Assembly: GCA_934463265.1 (NCBI GenBank)
Contig: CAKSIU010000003.1
Location: forward strand, 4,781 to 68,780
DNA from: an uncultured Eubacteriales bacterium
GTDB lineage: Bacteria; Bacillota; Clostridia; Oscillospirales; Acutalibacteraceae
DNA: 64,000 bases
Reading direction: 5' to 3'
In this document: piece after piece, positions 17,290-26,153 of the stretch
Position numbering within the stretch: position 1 is the stretch's first letter
How the letters are laid out: every line of letters begins with the position of its first letter
Program-made: the position numbers and the translations under genes
Notes under the pieces: model-generated
Databases searched by the model: none
What the model was told of the DNA's origin: nothing
What the model saw: only the letters and a program-made list of their open reading frames with translations

Positions 17290-17480
17290 ATATGGGATAA
17301 TGAGTCTGTACAGATAGAGGTCGCAGGTCATCTCCTTGAAGCGAAGTCTTCCAAAGTAAAGGGTAGCGCCTCATCTTTACGGGCTTATACGAATGAGCTG
17401 GATAGCACCAAGTTGCTGAATATCTAACGAGGTTGTATTCCGTAAAGAACAGAGGTATAGACTTTATCTGCACAAATAAA
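17290..17480 (+). ncRNA. Candidate bridge RNA region of the IS110 element
   Basis: In IS110 elements of the IS621 group the non-coding left end, upstream of the recombinase, is transcribed into a bridge RNA whose two internal loops pair with target and donor DNA. Here the 190 bases before the recombinase have no ORF and show hairpin potential, for example GTAAAG (17356-17361) with CTTTAC (17375-17380) enclosing a 13-base loop. Position and orientation fit; guide loops and ends are not assigned. The element is probably dead, so the RNA may be a relic. Confidence 0.4.
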
Positions 17481-17498
17481 TATTAAGCAGGTGTAAGT

Positions 17499-18679
17499 AT
17501 GTTCTACATAGGAATTGATATTGCAAAACATAAACACGAAGCTTCAGTAATTAGCAGCGACGGAAAACTTCTGTGTGAAAGTATCTCCTTCTCCAACACT
17601 CAAAAAAGGCTGTGAAAAGCTGCTTGCCTTAATGCAGACGTTTACCATCATTCCAAACAACTGCATTATCGGTATGGAAGCAACGGGTCATTATTGGCTG
17701 TCTGTATATTCCTATCTGCTTGAGCTGGGATACAACCTTAAAGTTATCAATCCAATTCAGTCAGGCAGTTTCAGAAAAATGTATATCCGGCAAACCAAGA
17801 ATGATTCCAAAGACTCTTTTGTAATAGCTCAGATTATGCGTTTCGGTCAGTTTTCATCAACTTCTCTGTCAAGCGAAAACATTATGGCATTACGCCAACT
17901 TTCAAGATACAGAATGTTTCTTGTTGACGAATGTTCAGATTACAAACGCAAAGTAATATGCTTATTAGACCAGATATTTCCTGAATACAATAAACTTTTT
18001 TCAGATACTTTTGGAGTTACATCAAGCGAGTTGCTGCATAAATATCCCACTCCTTGTCAACACAACTAAACTCACAAACCTTATCAGTAAATGCAGTAAT
18101 GGCCGTTTTGGCAAAGAAAAAGCGCTTCAAATTAAAGATGCCGCTGCGAATTCTTTTGGAGTTAAATTTGCTGCAGATGCTTTTGCTTTTCAGATCAGAC
18201 AAATGCTTTAACAAATCAACTTCATTGAAACTCAGTTGGATGAGCTTGAAATTCAGATAACAAATATGCTTTTTGAAGAAAATCAAGTAATCACCACTAT
18301 TCCTGGTATTGGCAATATTCTCGGAGCAATGATTATCAGTGAAATCGGTGACATTTCAAGATTTGATTCTGCACCTAAATTAGTTGCTTTTGCAGGTCTT
18401 GACGTTTCTGTTAAGCAGTCCTGTGAATTTATCGGCACTCAAAACAAAATCTCTAAAAGAGGTTCCCCTTATCTTAGAAGAGCTATTTGGACCGCTGCCA
18501 ACCGTGCTGCTTTCTGTGATTCTGTTCTCTCTGATTACTATCAATCTTTGAAATTTCGAGGTAAACACCATCTTACTGCTGTTGGTGCTGTTGCAAGAAA
18601 ACTTTGCAACATTATTTTTGCTGTCCTTCGTGACAACAAGCCTTATCAGCCTATCTCTAAAGAACTAATTATTCAATAG
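17499..18679 (+). pseudogene. IS110-family DEDD transposase, frameshifted and interrupted
   Basis: It starts at ATG 17499 with FYIGIDIAKHKHEASVIS, the first catalytic Asp region of the DEDD RuvC-like domain. GMEATGHYWLSVYSYL and KNDSKDSFVIAQIMR supply further acidic motifs. The C-terminal transposase-20 domain reads TIPGIGNILGAMIISEIGD and FAGLDVSVKQS, then SKRGSPYLRRAIWTAA with the conserved Ser. Frame changes by +1 in an A6 run near 17605, again by +1 near 18052, and a TAA stands in frame at 18209-18211. Three lesions make an active enzyme unlikely. Confidence 0.9.
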
Positions 18680-18787
18680 TTTTTTAGCTGACTTTAGTTT
18701 TGCTATGGTCTTTTTTGTTACTTTTTTCTATATGAAATTTTTTTCTCTTTTCCTATTGACTTTTTATAGCTGGTCTTTTAAAATTTT

Positions 18788-19339
18788 TTACTGTAAATTT
18801 CGTTCACTTAATTTTTCTCTTATTATCGGAAGCAAAACCGCAACTGCTCCCACCGTAAATATCGTTTTTAACACGGATAAAAGCGTACCATTCAGAGTCA
18901 ACAGCAGTGCCGACAAAGGCTCCATTTTTATTAAATATAAATTGATGAGCAAAGATTTTATCGTTCTAAGAATTATATAAACTAAACTTCCAACCGTTGC
19001 ACCTATTATATTATAAAATTGTTTTTCTCCATTTTTGCCATTATTATAAGCAATCATGCCGCAAATAAATGTCATAATAAACTTGAAAACAAATGTAAAT
19101 GGAATCGAAGTAATATAAATTGGATTTAAAATGTCAAAAATAACTGACCCAACGGCAGCTGCTAAACTTCCATAAATCGGGCCTAAAATAATTCCTGCCA
19201 GCAAGCAAGTTATATTTCCAAGATGAAAAGTGGTATTCGTATCGCCTATGGGAATCACCACACCCAAAAATGTTGAAATAGTTACAAAAGTAGCCATTAT
19301 GCTGGACATAACCAAATTATACGTATTTGATTTCTTCAA
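18788..19339 (-). CDS. ECF transporter S component (substrate-binding membrane subunit)
   Basis: A 183-residue membrane protein with about five or six helices. It fits the S-component pattern of energy-coupling factor transporters: an N-terminal helix, IPIGDTNTTFHLGNITCLLA, then GIILGPIYGSLAAAVGSVIFD with the AAAVG-type coupling motif. S components bind a vitamin or cofactor precursor and share a common energising module encoded elsewhere. Substrate cannot be told; no riboswitch is visible in the short leader. It starts at TTG behind GGAGGA. It lies next to the IS110 remnant. Confidence 0.8.
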   Translation of the reverse strand: MKKSNTYNLVMSSIMATFVTISTFLGVVIPIGDTNTTFHLGNITCLLAGIILGPIYGSLAAAVGSVIFDILNPIYITSIPFTFVFKFIMTFICGMIAYNNGKNGEKQFYNIIGATVGSLVYIILRTIKSLLINLYLIKMEPLSALLLTLNGTLLSVLKTIFTVGAVAVLLPIIREKLSERNLQ

Positions 19340-19498
19340 ACAATAAGTTCCTCCATAAAATATGTTTTATGCTATCATTATATAACATTCGAGCACATTT
19401 TGAAAACTATATCAACAAAAATTTATAATTCTATAAGTTGAAAAATCAAAAAGGAGAGTATATAATTATAAAAAGGAAAATAAAGGAGGTCTATAAAA

Positions 19499-19924
19499 AT
19501 GTTCTGTACTAACTGTGGTAAAAAACTTTCTGATGGTTCAAAAATTTGCAGTAATTGCGGATTTATTCAAAAAAATTCACCGCAAAATGAAGTTACTTTG
19601 CCTCAAAATGGACAAGCTTCTAGTCAAATTCAGCAAGACGTCAACTTTAATTTAAATGAAACCAGCAAATTATCTTGCAAATGCACGAAACCTTTGTCTA
19701 CTGCAAACTTCTTTTTCACTCAAATTTTATTTCTAATCCCAATTCTAAACATATTTTTCATGATATATTGGTCTTTTAAAAAAGATATCAACGAAAATTT
19801 AAGGTCATATGCGCGCTCCATGCTTATTTGGACTATAATCGCAGCAATAATTTCCGTATTTGCACTCCTTACGTACGTTTTCATACAATCCCCATTATCG
19901 TTTAGCTTTAGATTTAATGGTTAA
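19499..19924 (+). CDS. Zinc-ribbon membrane protein of unknown function
   Basis: A 141-residue protein. The N-terminus is a zinc ribbon with two CxxC pairs (MFCTNCGKKLSDGSKICSNC). A Gln/Asn/Ser-rich linker follows, then two membrane helices (about 73-91, FFTQILFLIPILNIFFMIY, and 107-130). A CKC at about 61-63 precedes the helices. Many Clostridia carry such zinc-ribbon-plus-membrane proteins; no specific role is known. AAAGGAGG lies before the ATG. It has a terminator of its own and looks monocistronic. Confidence 0.75.
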   Translation: MFCTNCGKKLSDGSKICSNCGFIQKNSPQNEVTLPQNGQASSQIQQDVNFNLNETSKLSCKCTKPLSTANFFFTQILFLIPILNIFFMIYWSFKKDINENLRSYARSMLIWTIIAAIISVFALLTYVFIQSPLSFSFRFNG

Positions 19925-19943
19925 AAAATTATAAACAAAAATT

Positions 19944-19978
19944 CCTTATTAGAGTCTTGTTCTAATAAGGATTTTTTA
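19944..19978. terminator. Bidirectional intrinsic terminator
   Basis: CCTTATTAGA (19944-19953) pairs with TCTAATAAGG (19961-19970), then ATTTTTTA. It separates the zinc-ribbon gene (+) from the polysaccharide cluster (-). Confidence 0.8.
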
Positions 19979-19980
19979 CT

Positions 19981-21417
19981 TTAATTTTCTTTTCGATAAT
20001 TCATAAAAAACGCCATAATATAGCCCAGAAATGTCCAAAAAAAGATACCCATAAAATTAATCTCAGAAAGCAAAGTCTTTTCAAACAGAGCGAAAATTAA
20101 ATACGACAAAACACCTATAAAAAGATTTACAAACACGGTATCTTTTAATCGTGAACAATTTTCTAAAAAGAATTTAATCATGTTAAATAAAACTAATACT
20201 AAAAACGTCATGAATAAAACGAAGCCGACTAACCCATTACAAACCAATATAGAAACATACCCGTTATGGAAATTAGAAAAAGCTATTCCAGATTCAAAAT
20301 AAATTTTTCCATAGTCAACAATGTTTGTACTTCCAATTCCAAGCAGTGGGCGCTTTGAAAAAATAAAAGCTGCCTGCTTTAAAAGTAGTCTTCTGCCGCT
20401 TCCGTTGCGAATATCATGATTCGGTCTGCCAAAACGTATATCATCAACATCTTCGCTCGAATTATTGCTCATAATTATTGAATATAACTCGTCAAGAGCG
20501 TTTGATGCACTATTTTGAAAGCAAGACCTTAATGTAAAAAGTCCAAAAATAAGTATCAAACAGCCTAAAAAAAACATAGTTCCGTGCTTTAGAATCGACT
20601 TTACCGATGATATCTTATTTTCTAAAATCATCTTATAAAACAGCCACAAAACAGCGTATCCCACCAAAAACAAAAATGATGCGATAGAATCACTTAAAAT
20701 TAAAGCCGCAAAATGCGTTGATACTATTAAAGTTACTAGCAAAATTTTATTTAAACTTTTTTCTATGTTAAAAAATTGATTTGTTCTGTAAAGTATGTGA
20801 CAACAAATTATTGAAACCGCTGAACTAAAAGCCAAAATATTAGGATTAATAAAAACTCCGGTAAACCTGACTGAACCCGTACTTTTAATTATTCCGATAA
20901 TTCTTTCGTAGTGCTCGTAATTGTCAATTATAGGAAAAGTCCATTCAAAAGAAAAAGAATCACCAAACAAAAGAATAATAAAACTAAGAATCACCAATGA
21001 TGTAGATATTGTTAATAAAACTTTGCATAATAAAATTATTTCTTTTTTTATTCTCGAAAATTCCGTTCCGCCATATGCCCCAAAAAATATAAAAAAACAC
21101 ATCGCCGCATGATAAGCCATAGCTAGTCCGGCAAAAAAATTAATCGGAAAACCCATATTAATGTTTATACAAGCCGTAATTATCGAAAATATAAGAAATA
21201 AAAAAATGATTTTTGAATATTTTATGTTCAAAGTTTTGTTTTTTAGTCGATTTTTCAATATAAAAAAAGACCAGATAAATATTGCCACATCGACAACTAC
21301 CGATATTATATCGAGAAAAACCACTCCGCTAAAAAACAAACTGATAAAAAATGCCACTCTAAAAGCCGACTCATTAAAAAAGTTTTCGGAACAAACTTTC
21401 TTTATTGATTTTACCAA
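19981..21417 (-). CDS. O-antigen ligase / polymerase family membrane protein
   Basis: A 478-residue protein with about eleven or twelve membrane helices and one large outer loop (about 290-370). In the loop RRLLLKQAAFIFSKRPLLGI and FSNFHNGYVSILVCNGLVG match the Wzy_C/O-antigen-ligase domain, including the conserved H-N-x-Y. In Gram-positives such proteins polymerise or ligate exported repeat units of capsule or wall polysaccharide on undecaprenyl lipid. It is downstream of a DegT aminotransferase and a sugar transferase on the same strand, so a small surface-glycan pathway is likely. The TTG start is about 12 bases after AAGGGG; the exact start is uncertain. Confidence 0.8.
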   Translation of the reverse strand: MVKSIKKVCSENFFNESAFRVAFFISLFFSGVVFLDIISVVVDVAIFIWSFFILKNRLKNKTLNIKYSKIIFLFLIFSIITACININMGFPINFFAGLAMAYHAAMCFFIFFGAYGGTEFSRIKKEIILLCKVLLTISTSLVILSFIILLFGDSFSFEWTFPIIDNYEHYERIIGIIKSTGSVRFTGVFINPNILAFSSAVSIICCHILYRTNQFFNIEKSLNKILLVTLIVSTHFAALILSDSIASFLFLVGYAVLWLFYKMILENKISSVKSILKHGTMFFLGCLILIFGLFTLRSCFQNSASNALDELYSIIMSNNSSEDVDDIRFGRPNHDIRNGSGRRLLLKQAAFIFSKRPLLGIGSTNIVDYGKIYFESGIAFSNFHNGYVSILVCNGLVGFVLFMTFLVLVLFNMIKFFLENCSRLKDTVFVNLFIGVLSYLIFALFEKTLLSEINFMGIFFWTFLGYIMAFFMNYRKEN

Positions 21418-21452
21418 ATCAATTTCAACCCCTTACACGTCCATTTTAAAGC

Positions 21453-22661
21453 CTAAACCGATATTTCTTTCAAACAATCTTTAAACGAACTTATTATATA
21501 ATTCACGTCTTCATCGGTGAGCAGCGTATGCAACGGCAATGTTATCTCATTTTTGTACATATCATAAGCATTTTTAAAATTTTTAATATTGAATCCTAAA
21601 TTTTTATAAGCAGTCAACATCGGCAATGGCTTATAATGCACGTTCGTCGCGATACCCTTTTGCGCCATCAAATCTATTAATTTGTTTCTATTTTTTTCGT
21701 CCCGACCGTTCAATCTCACTAAATATAAATGTCCGCTCGACACAGAATTGTCATCAAAATGCTTCAACACAGTAACAGGTAAACCTTTTAAAGCTTCATC
21801 ATAACTGTTTACTATCTGCCTTCTTTTTTCCAAAATAGAATTATATCTACCAAGCTGAACTAACCCTATAGCCGCCATTAAATCAGTCATGTTGCACTTA
21901 TATCCGGGATAAAGTATATCATACTCCCAACTGCCCAAATTTGTTTTCGCGAGCGCATCCTTTGACTGACCATGAAGCGACCACAGCATAAATTGTTTAT
22001 ATAAGGCTTCACCGTCCAAGCCCTTACGAGATTTCCAAGTAAGCGCTCCACCCTCTGCAGTAGTCAAATTTTTAACCGCATGAAATGAAAAACTTGTAAA
22101 ATCAGCCACAGAACCGCAGACTTCTCCCTTATACCTTGCACCAAAAGCATGAGCCGCATCAGCCACAACAACAACTCTATTGAAAGCCTTTTGAACATCA
22201 TTGTTTGCGTTAAATAAAGATTTTTTTCTATTCACAACCTCAAAAATTTTATCGTAGTCGCACATCTTGCCAGCTAAATCTACCGGAATTATCGCTTTTG
22301 TTTTTGAAGTTATCGCATTTTCCAGTAAGGTATAATCCATCTCGAAGGAATCTTTAGCCGTATCAATCAGCACAGGCGTAGCGCCAACATGACAAATCAC
22401 ACTTGCTGACGCGGTATATGTATAAGCACTTGTTATGACTTCGTCGCCCGGTCCAACGCCCAAAACTCTAAGAATCAGCTCCATGCAAGCCGTCGCAGAA
22501 TTTAAACATACAGCTTTTTTTGTATTGCAATACTCTGCAATTTTAGCCTCAAAACTTTTTGTTTTCGGGCCTGTCGTTATCCAGCCTGAACGCAACGCAT
22601 CAGCAATTTCATTTATCTCTCGCTCTGTAATGTCCGGCGGAGAAAATTTTATAACTTTCAT
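21453..22661 (-). CDS. DegT/DnrJ/EryC1/StrS-family PLP sugar aminotransferase
   Basis: A 402-residue PLP enzyme of fold type I. It starts IKFSPPDITEREINEIADAL, has GDEVITSAYTYTASASVI, VVVVADAAHAFGARYKG and the PLP-binding FSFHAVKNLTTAEGG with Lys about 197. Such enzymes convert nucleotide-linked keto-sugars to amino-sugars for surface glycans. The next gene upstream is a sugar-phosphate transferase, as in bacillosamine-type pathways (PglE-PglC), so the product may be a di-amino-sugar. A dehydratase and acetyltransferase would be needed; none lies here. A 40-base gap separates it from the upstream gene. Confidence 0.9.
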   Translation of the reverse strand: MKVIKFSPPDITEREINEIADALRSGWITTGPKTKSFEAKIAEYCNTKKAVCLNSATACMELILRVLGVGPGDEVITSAYTYTASASVICHVGATPVLIDTAKDSFEMDYTLLENAITSKTKAIIPVDLAGKMCDYDKIFEVVNRKKSLFNANNDVQKAFNRVVVVADAAHAFGARYKGEVCGSVADFTSFSFHAVKNLTTAEGGALTWKSRKGLDGEALYKQFMLWSLHGQSKDALAKTNLGSWEYDILYPGYKCNMTDLMAAIGLVQLGRYNSILEKRRQIVNSYDEALKGLPVTVLKHFDDNSVSSGHLYLVRLNGRDEKNRNKLIDLMAQKGIATNVHYKPLPMLTAYKNLGFNIKNFKNAYDMYKNEITLPLHTLLTDEDVNYIISSFKDCLKEISV

Positions 22662-22700
22662 AAAATATTCATCATTTCCTCATTATAAATTCAATTTAAT

Positions 22701-23387
22701 TCAGTTCAGCACAGCCAAAACTGTTTTTATCATCAACTTCATGTCGTAAAAAATATTAAAATTCTTAATATATTCAAGATTATATTTCATTTTATCCGGC
22801 AAAATTTTATTTATGTACACACTTTCGACGCTTTCGTTACTGTCGAGATATTTATCTTCGTCCTTAAAACTGATACTCGCTAAAGACGTGACTCCCGCAG
22901 GCATAAGCAAAGTTGCGAGCATCTCTTCAGAATAACAATCCACGTATTTTTGCACTTCAGGTCGAGTGCCCACAAAACTCATCTGTCCTAGCAAAATATT
23001 AAATAACTGCGGAAGTTCATCTAACCTCACTCTACGCAGAAAGCGACCCACTTTTGTAATTCTTTTATCATTGTCCAGCGTCACCAAGGAGCCAATTTTG
23101 TCGGCATTTTCAATCATTGTCCTAAATTTAAAAATCTTAAATGTTTTGCCATAAGTAGTAACGCGCTCTTGTTTATATAAAATCGGGCCTTTAGATGTGA
23201 ACTTTACCAAAATTGCAATAATTACAAAAACTGGCAGCAATAAAATCAGCAAAATTCCCGCTAAAATAAAGTCGAATAATCTTTTTAATAAAATATCGAA
23301 TTTTTTTCTGCTTAGAATCTCATAATAATGCCATGTAGTCTCGTTTTTCAAAGCTTCTGGGATTTTCTCCCACTGGCGCAAAATCAA
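22701..23387 (-). CDS. Undecaprenyl-phosphate sugar phosphotransferase (PglC/WcaJ-type)
   Basis: A 228-residue monotopic initiating glycosyltransferase. A hydrophobic helix (about 35-62) is followed by [30 protein letters not shown] and [26 protein letters not shown], the signature blocks of the bacterial sugar transferase domain. It moves a sugar-1-phosphate from a UDP-sugar to undecaprenyl phosphate and starts lipid-linked glycan assembly. First gene of the three-gene polysaccharide cluster, with a good promoter at 23432-23460. The TTG start has GAGGT nine bases upstream. Sugar specificity is unknown. Confidence 0.9.
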   Translation of the reverse strand: MILRQWEKIPEALKNETTWHYYEILSRKKFDILLKRLFDFILAGILLILLLPVFVIIAILVKFTSKGPILYKQERVTTYGKTFKIFKFRTMIENADKIGSLVTLDNDKRITKVGRFLRRVRLDELPQLFNILLGQMSFVGTRPEVQKYVDCYSEEMLATLLMPAGVTSLASISFKDEDKYLDSNESVESVYINKILPDKMKYNLEYIKNFNIFYDMKLMIKTVLAVLN

Positions 23388-23431
23388 AATTATAACCTCA
23401 TTTTTATTTTTGTATTTAACATTCCGTATTT

Positions 23432-23460
23432 AGTATAGCAAAAATGCACCTTTTTTTCAA
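23432..23460 (-). promoter_or_regulatory. SigA-type promoter of the polysaccharide cluster
   Basis: On the minus strand TTGAAA (23455-23460), 17 bases, TATACT (23432-23437), about 45 bases before the sugar transferase start. Confidence 0.65.
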
Positions 23461-23470
23461 TAAAAAGCGT

Positions 23471-24334
23471 TTATTTGACACTCAAAATAAATTTATCCAC
23501 AAAAGTTATAGAATCGACTATCGACTGCTCATAAATATCAAAGAAACTATCTGTACGATTTTCATCACTCTCCATCGGCCAATTCCAAATACTGTGCGTC
23601 AAATTTGAATAATCATAGCTGTCGTCCTCTGTTAAATCTCTTATAAAGCTAGACATATACTCATCTTTGCCCTGCCACTTTTCGATTTTCTTTACAAATG
23701 CTTTTTTTAAACCAGTTCTGTCCGTCATGAGACCAAAAAATTTTCTAAAATCACACATAGCCTCAAAAATATCCTCTTTACTGACGCTCGCATCGTAATT
23801 TTCATTTAAAAGCTTACAAAAAAGCTCGCCCATAAAATTTTGCACTTTTTCGTCTTTAGGCAATAAATCTTTTAATCGAATTTCAGTTGGCAGCTGCTGC
23901 TTTTCATATCTTAAAATTATCACATCCAATGTTGATTTTATATTATTCCTGCAAACTTTTAGCGGATAGTCCTTATTTAAATCCGCAAAACTTTGTGCGC
24001 TAAAATTAATGAATGGAAGCGCAAGCCTGTCTAAAATGCTGTGACAAAAAAATCCAATAAGATAAGATTTTTCCAGTTTGGTAAAAGTATCTTTGTTAAC
24101 TGCATCAAAAACTTGCTCCCATAAATTATTAATCTCTTCATCCTGCAAATATGACCCATATTTTCTTATGCTCTCGCCCGACTGTCCGGGCAAACACCTG
24201 TGAGACAATATAAAATCAGGACCTTGTGCTCCCCATAAAATGGCATTTTTATTATATTCAAACTCCGGATGCAATTTTTTAAGTCCGTTTACAACCCGTT
24301 CCACCTGCAAATAATGCGTTATCGCTGCCGGCAT
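23471..24334 (-). CDS. Zinc-dependent phospholipase C domain protein
   Basis: A 287-residue protein that starts MPAAITHYLQVERVVNGL, the usual opening of clostridial Zn_dep_PLPC-family proteins. His-rich motifs follow: ILWGAQGPDFILSHR near 36-50, FFCHSILDR near 100-108 and HSIWNWP near 252-258. These His and Asp residues would bind two or three zinc ions. The natural substrate of these intracellular-looking proteins (no signal peptide) is unknown. The ATG at 24334 has GGGAG about eight bases upstream; in-frame codons before it overlap that site. Confidence 0.8.
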   Translation of the reverse strand: MPAAITHYLQVERVVNGLKKLHPEFEYNKNAILWGAQGPDFILSHRCLPGQSGESIRKYGSYLQDEEINNLWEQVFDAVNKDTFTKLEKSYLIGFFCHSILDRLALPFINFSAQSFADLNKDYPLKVCRNNIKSTLDVIILRYEKQQLPTEIRLKDLLPKDEKVQNFMGELFCKLLNENYDASVSKEDIFEAMCDFRKFFGLMTDRTGLKKAFVKKIEKWQGKDEYMSSFIRDLTEDDSYDYSNLTHSIWNWPMESDENRTDSFFDIYEQSIVDSITFVDKFILSVK

Positions 24335-24408
24335 TTTCTTCACTCCCAAAAAATATTTCGCGTCAAAATTATAGCATTCACAAGTATTTTATGCAAATTT
24401 TGAGCAAA

Positions 24409-25779
24409 TTAAAAAATTCTCAACCCTTTTGGATATTTATTTTTAAGACGTCCATTTACAGCTTTAGCGTAACCCGTCACAATTCCGTCCACACAGACGC
24501 CTACATAACTTCGTATTTCTTCTTGCACCGAAATTTCTTCGCCTTTCAAATAAGCCAAAATTTCTTTAGAATCACAAGAAAAGTCAATTTTAGAACGCAA
24601 GTCCTCAGCTTTTGCTGCCATGAATACTGCATGAGCCGGCTCTAATACCGAACCTTTACTTGTTGCAAGTAGTACTCCGGCTCTTAAAACGTTCAGACCA
24701 GAAATATCCGGCAACCCCTCGGGCAAAATAATAAAATTATCAGAAAATTTCTCTATTTTGCCATAAGCCTCACAGCTAAAAAGAGTTGAAAAATAATCAT
24801 ATCCAAGCTTATTGTCTGCAATTTTAGCTCTTTTATAATTAAAATCCTTGACTTTTTTTGAATTTGCACTTTTTCTTCTAAATTTTGCAACAAAATGACC
24901 TTCTCCACCGTCTTGAGGAAAAATTCTCCTCGCTTTGCTTGTGTCTATCAAGTTTTTGCCTAAATTTAACTGCTGAGAAGCTCTTCCAAAGCCACAATTT
25001 ATATTTTCTAACGTGAAATCTGTATTTTCTTTTAAAAAATTATATACCGTTTGCTCGTTCTCTTCCAACGAAAATGTGCACGTTGAATATACCATTATTC
25101 CGCCCTCTTTTAATACTTTAGCGGCTGTATTTAGTATTGATAACTGCCTTTTTGCGCACATCTTAACGTGTTCTTGCGACCAGTCTTCTATCGCGCGAGG
25201 GTTCTTTCTAAACATTCCCTCTCCAGAACACGGAGCATCTACAAGAACTTTATCAAAAAATCCGGTCAGCTTCTCACACAAAACTTCCGGGTGGCACGAC
25301 GAAACTACGGCATTTCTAACGCCCATACGTTCAATATTAGAAAGCAAAACTTGCGCCCTATTTTTGACTATTTCATTAGACCACAGCAGCCCATTTCCAT
25401 TTAAAGACTCGGCTATCTGCGTAGATTTTCCTCCTGGCGCTGCGCATAAATCTAAAACTTTTTCTCCAGGAACTGGATTCAACACCGTAACAGCTGAAGA
25501 TGCAGATGGTTCCTGAACATAAAAAGCTCCAGCATGATGAAGCGGTAAATTTCCGATAGAATCAATATTTTCTTCTAGATAATAATTATTTTTTGAAAAA
25601 TTTGACTTTTTTATCTTAAATTTAAAGATTTCTTTAAAACGCTCCTCACTTATCTTTAGCGTATTTATCCTAATTCCTTTAAAGCTCGGCTCATTATAAC
25701 ATTTTATAAATTTTTCGTATTCTTCTTCATTTTTTAAAATTTTTTCAATTTCTTTTTTATAATCTATGGGCAAATTCAT
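24409..25779 (-). CDS. 16S rRNA m5C methyltransferase, RsmF/YebU family
   Basis: A 456-residue SAM-dependent RNA methyltransferase of the NOL1/NOP2/Sun family. SAM motif I is VLDLCAAPGGKSTQIAESL. The catalytic cysteines are in VDAPCSGEGMFRKNP and VYSTCTFSLEENE. A C-terminal RsmF-like pre-PUA/PUA region ends in VNGRLKNKYPKGLR. It methylates cytosine in 16S rRNA or tRNA; GEGMFRK-type members are usually called RsmF. Monocistronic, ATG behind AAGGAG. Confidence 0.9.
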   Translation of the reverse strand: MNLPIDYKKEIEKILKNEEEYEKFIKCYNEPSFKGIRINTLKISEERFKEIFKFKIKKSNFSKNNYYLEENIDSIGNLPLHHAGAFYVQEPSASSAVTVLNPVPGEKVLDLCAAPGGKSTQIAESLNGNGLLWSNEIVKNRAQVLLSNIERMGVRNAVVSSCHPEVLCEKLTGFFDKVLVDAPCSGEGMFRKNPRAIEDWSQEHVKMCAKRQLSILNTAAKVLKEGGIMVYSTCTFSLEENEQTVYNFLKENTDFTLENINCGFGRASQQLNLGKNLIDTSKARRIFPQDGGEGHFVAKFRRKSANSKKVKDFNYKRAKIADNKLGYDYFSTLFSCEAYGKIEKFSDNFIILPEGLPDISGLNVLRAGVLLATSKGSVLEPAHAVFMAAKAEDLRSKIDFSCDSKEILAYLKGEEISVQEEIRSYVGVCVDGIVTGYAKAVNGRLKNKYPKGLRIF

Positions 25780-25937
25780 GCTACAAAAAAACTCCTTAAA
25801 TTTTTAGAATATTCTTTAATTTTTCGTCAACAATACTATTGCGGCAAAAAAAGCAATGCATATAAAGCATGATTTAACGCCGTAAAGTTTAATTTTAAAT
25901 TTCTCAATGTTTACCATTGACATGGGGGGTGAATTTT

Positions 25938-26048
25938 ATGTCACAAAATAATCAAAATAATCAAAACAAAAATAACAACAACAACAACAATAACAATAAT
26001 AACAGAAACGACAATAAAAAAAATAAAAACAGCAACGAAAACTGCTAG
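25938..26048 (+). CDS. Asparagine-rich 36-residue peptide
   Basis: A small ORF with a strong GGGGGGTG site nine bases before the ATG. The peptide is almost pure Asn, Gln and Lys, with a run of ten Asn codons (mixed AAC and AAT, so not a simple slippage tract at the DNA level), and ends in Cys. I do not recognise it. Very Asn-rich small proteins occur in spore-formers, sometimes as spore components; that link is only suggestive. It is followed by a strong terminator, which supports a real transcript. Confidence 0.5.
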   Translation: MSQNNQNNQNKNNNNNNNNNNNRNDNKKNKNSNENC

Positions 26049-26113
26049 TATATCCCCAATGATTTTAAGTTTAAATTAGTATTAAAAAGTTATTAAAATA
26101 AGATAATTTTTAA

Positions 26114-26153
26114 AAACAACATTCCAATAATGTGGAATGTTGTTTCTTTTTTA
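26114..26153. terminator. Bidirectional intrinsic terminator
   Basis: AAACAACATTCCA (26114-26126) pairs perfectly with TGGAATGTTGTTT (26133-26145), then CTTTTTT. It separates the Asn-rich peptide (+) from the YitT gene (-). Confidence 0.85.

Larger units (their letters stand above)
17285..18690 (+). mobile_element. Decayed IS110-family insertion sequence
   Basis: A transposase reading frame of the IS110 type with a 5' non-coding part of about 200 bases and a short 3' tail. IS110 elements lack long terminal inverted repeats, so exact ends cannot be fixed from one copy; the limits are approximate. The transposase carries two frameshifts and a stop. The non-coding left end is richer in G+C and more structured than neighbouring intergenic DNA. 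Confidence 0.8.

Noticed and set aside
17276..17473. A 65-codon minus-strand frame in the left end of the IS110 element
   Set aside because: No binding site and no similarity that I recognise; the region is better explained as non-coding IS110 end.
17595..17615. Programmed frameshift in the IS110 transposase at the A6 run
   Set aside because: IS110 transposases are not made by frameshifting, the A-run is not in phase for a -1 slippery heptamer, and two further lesions follow.
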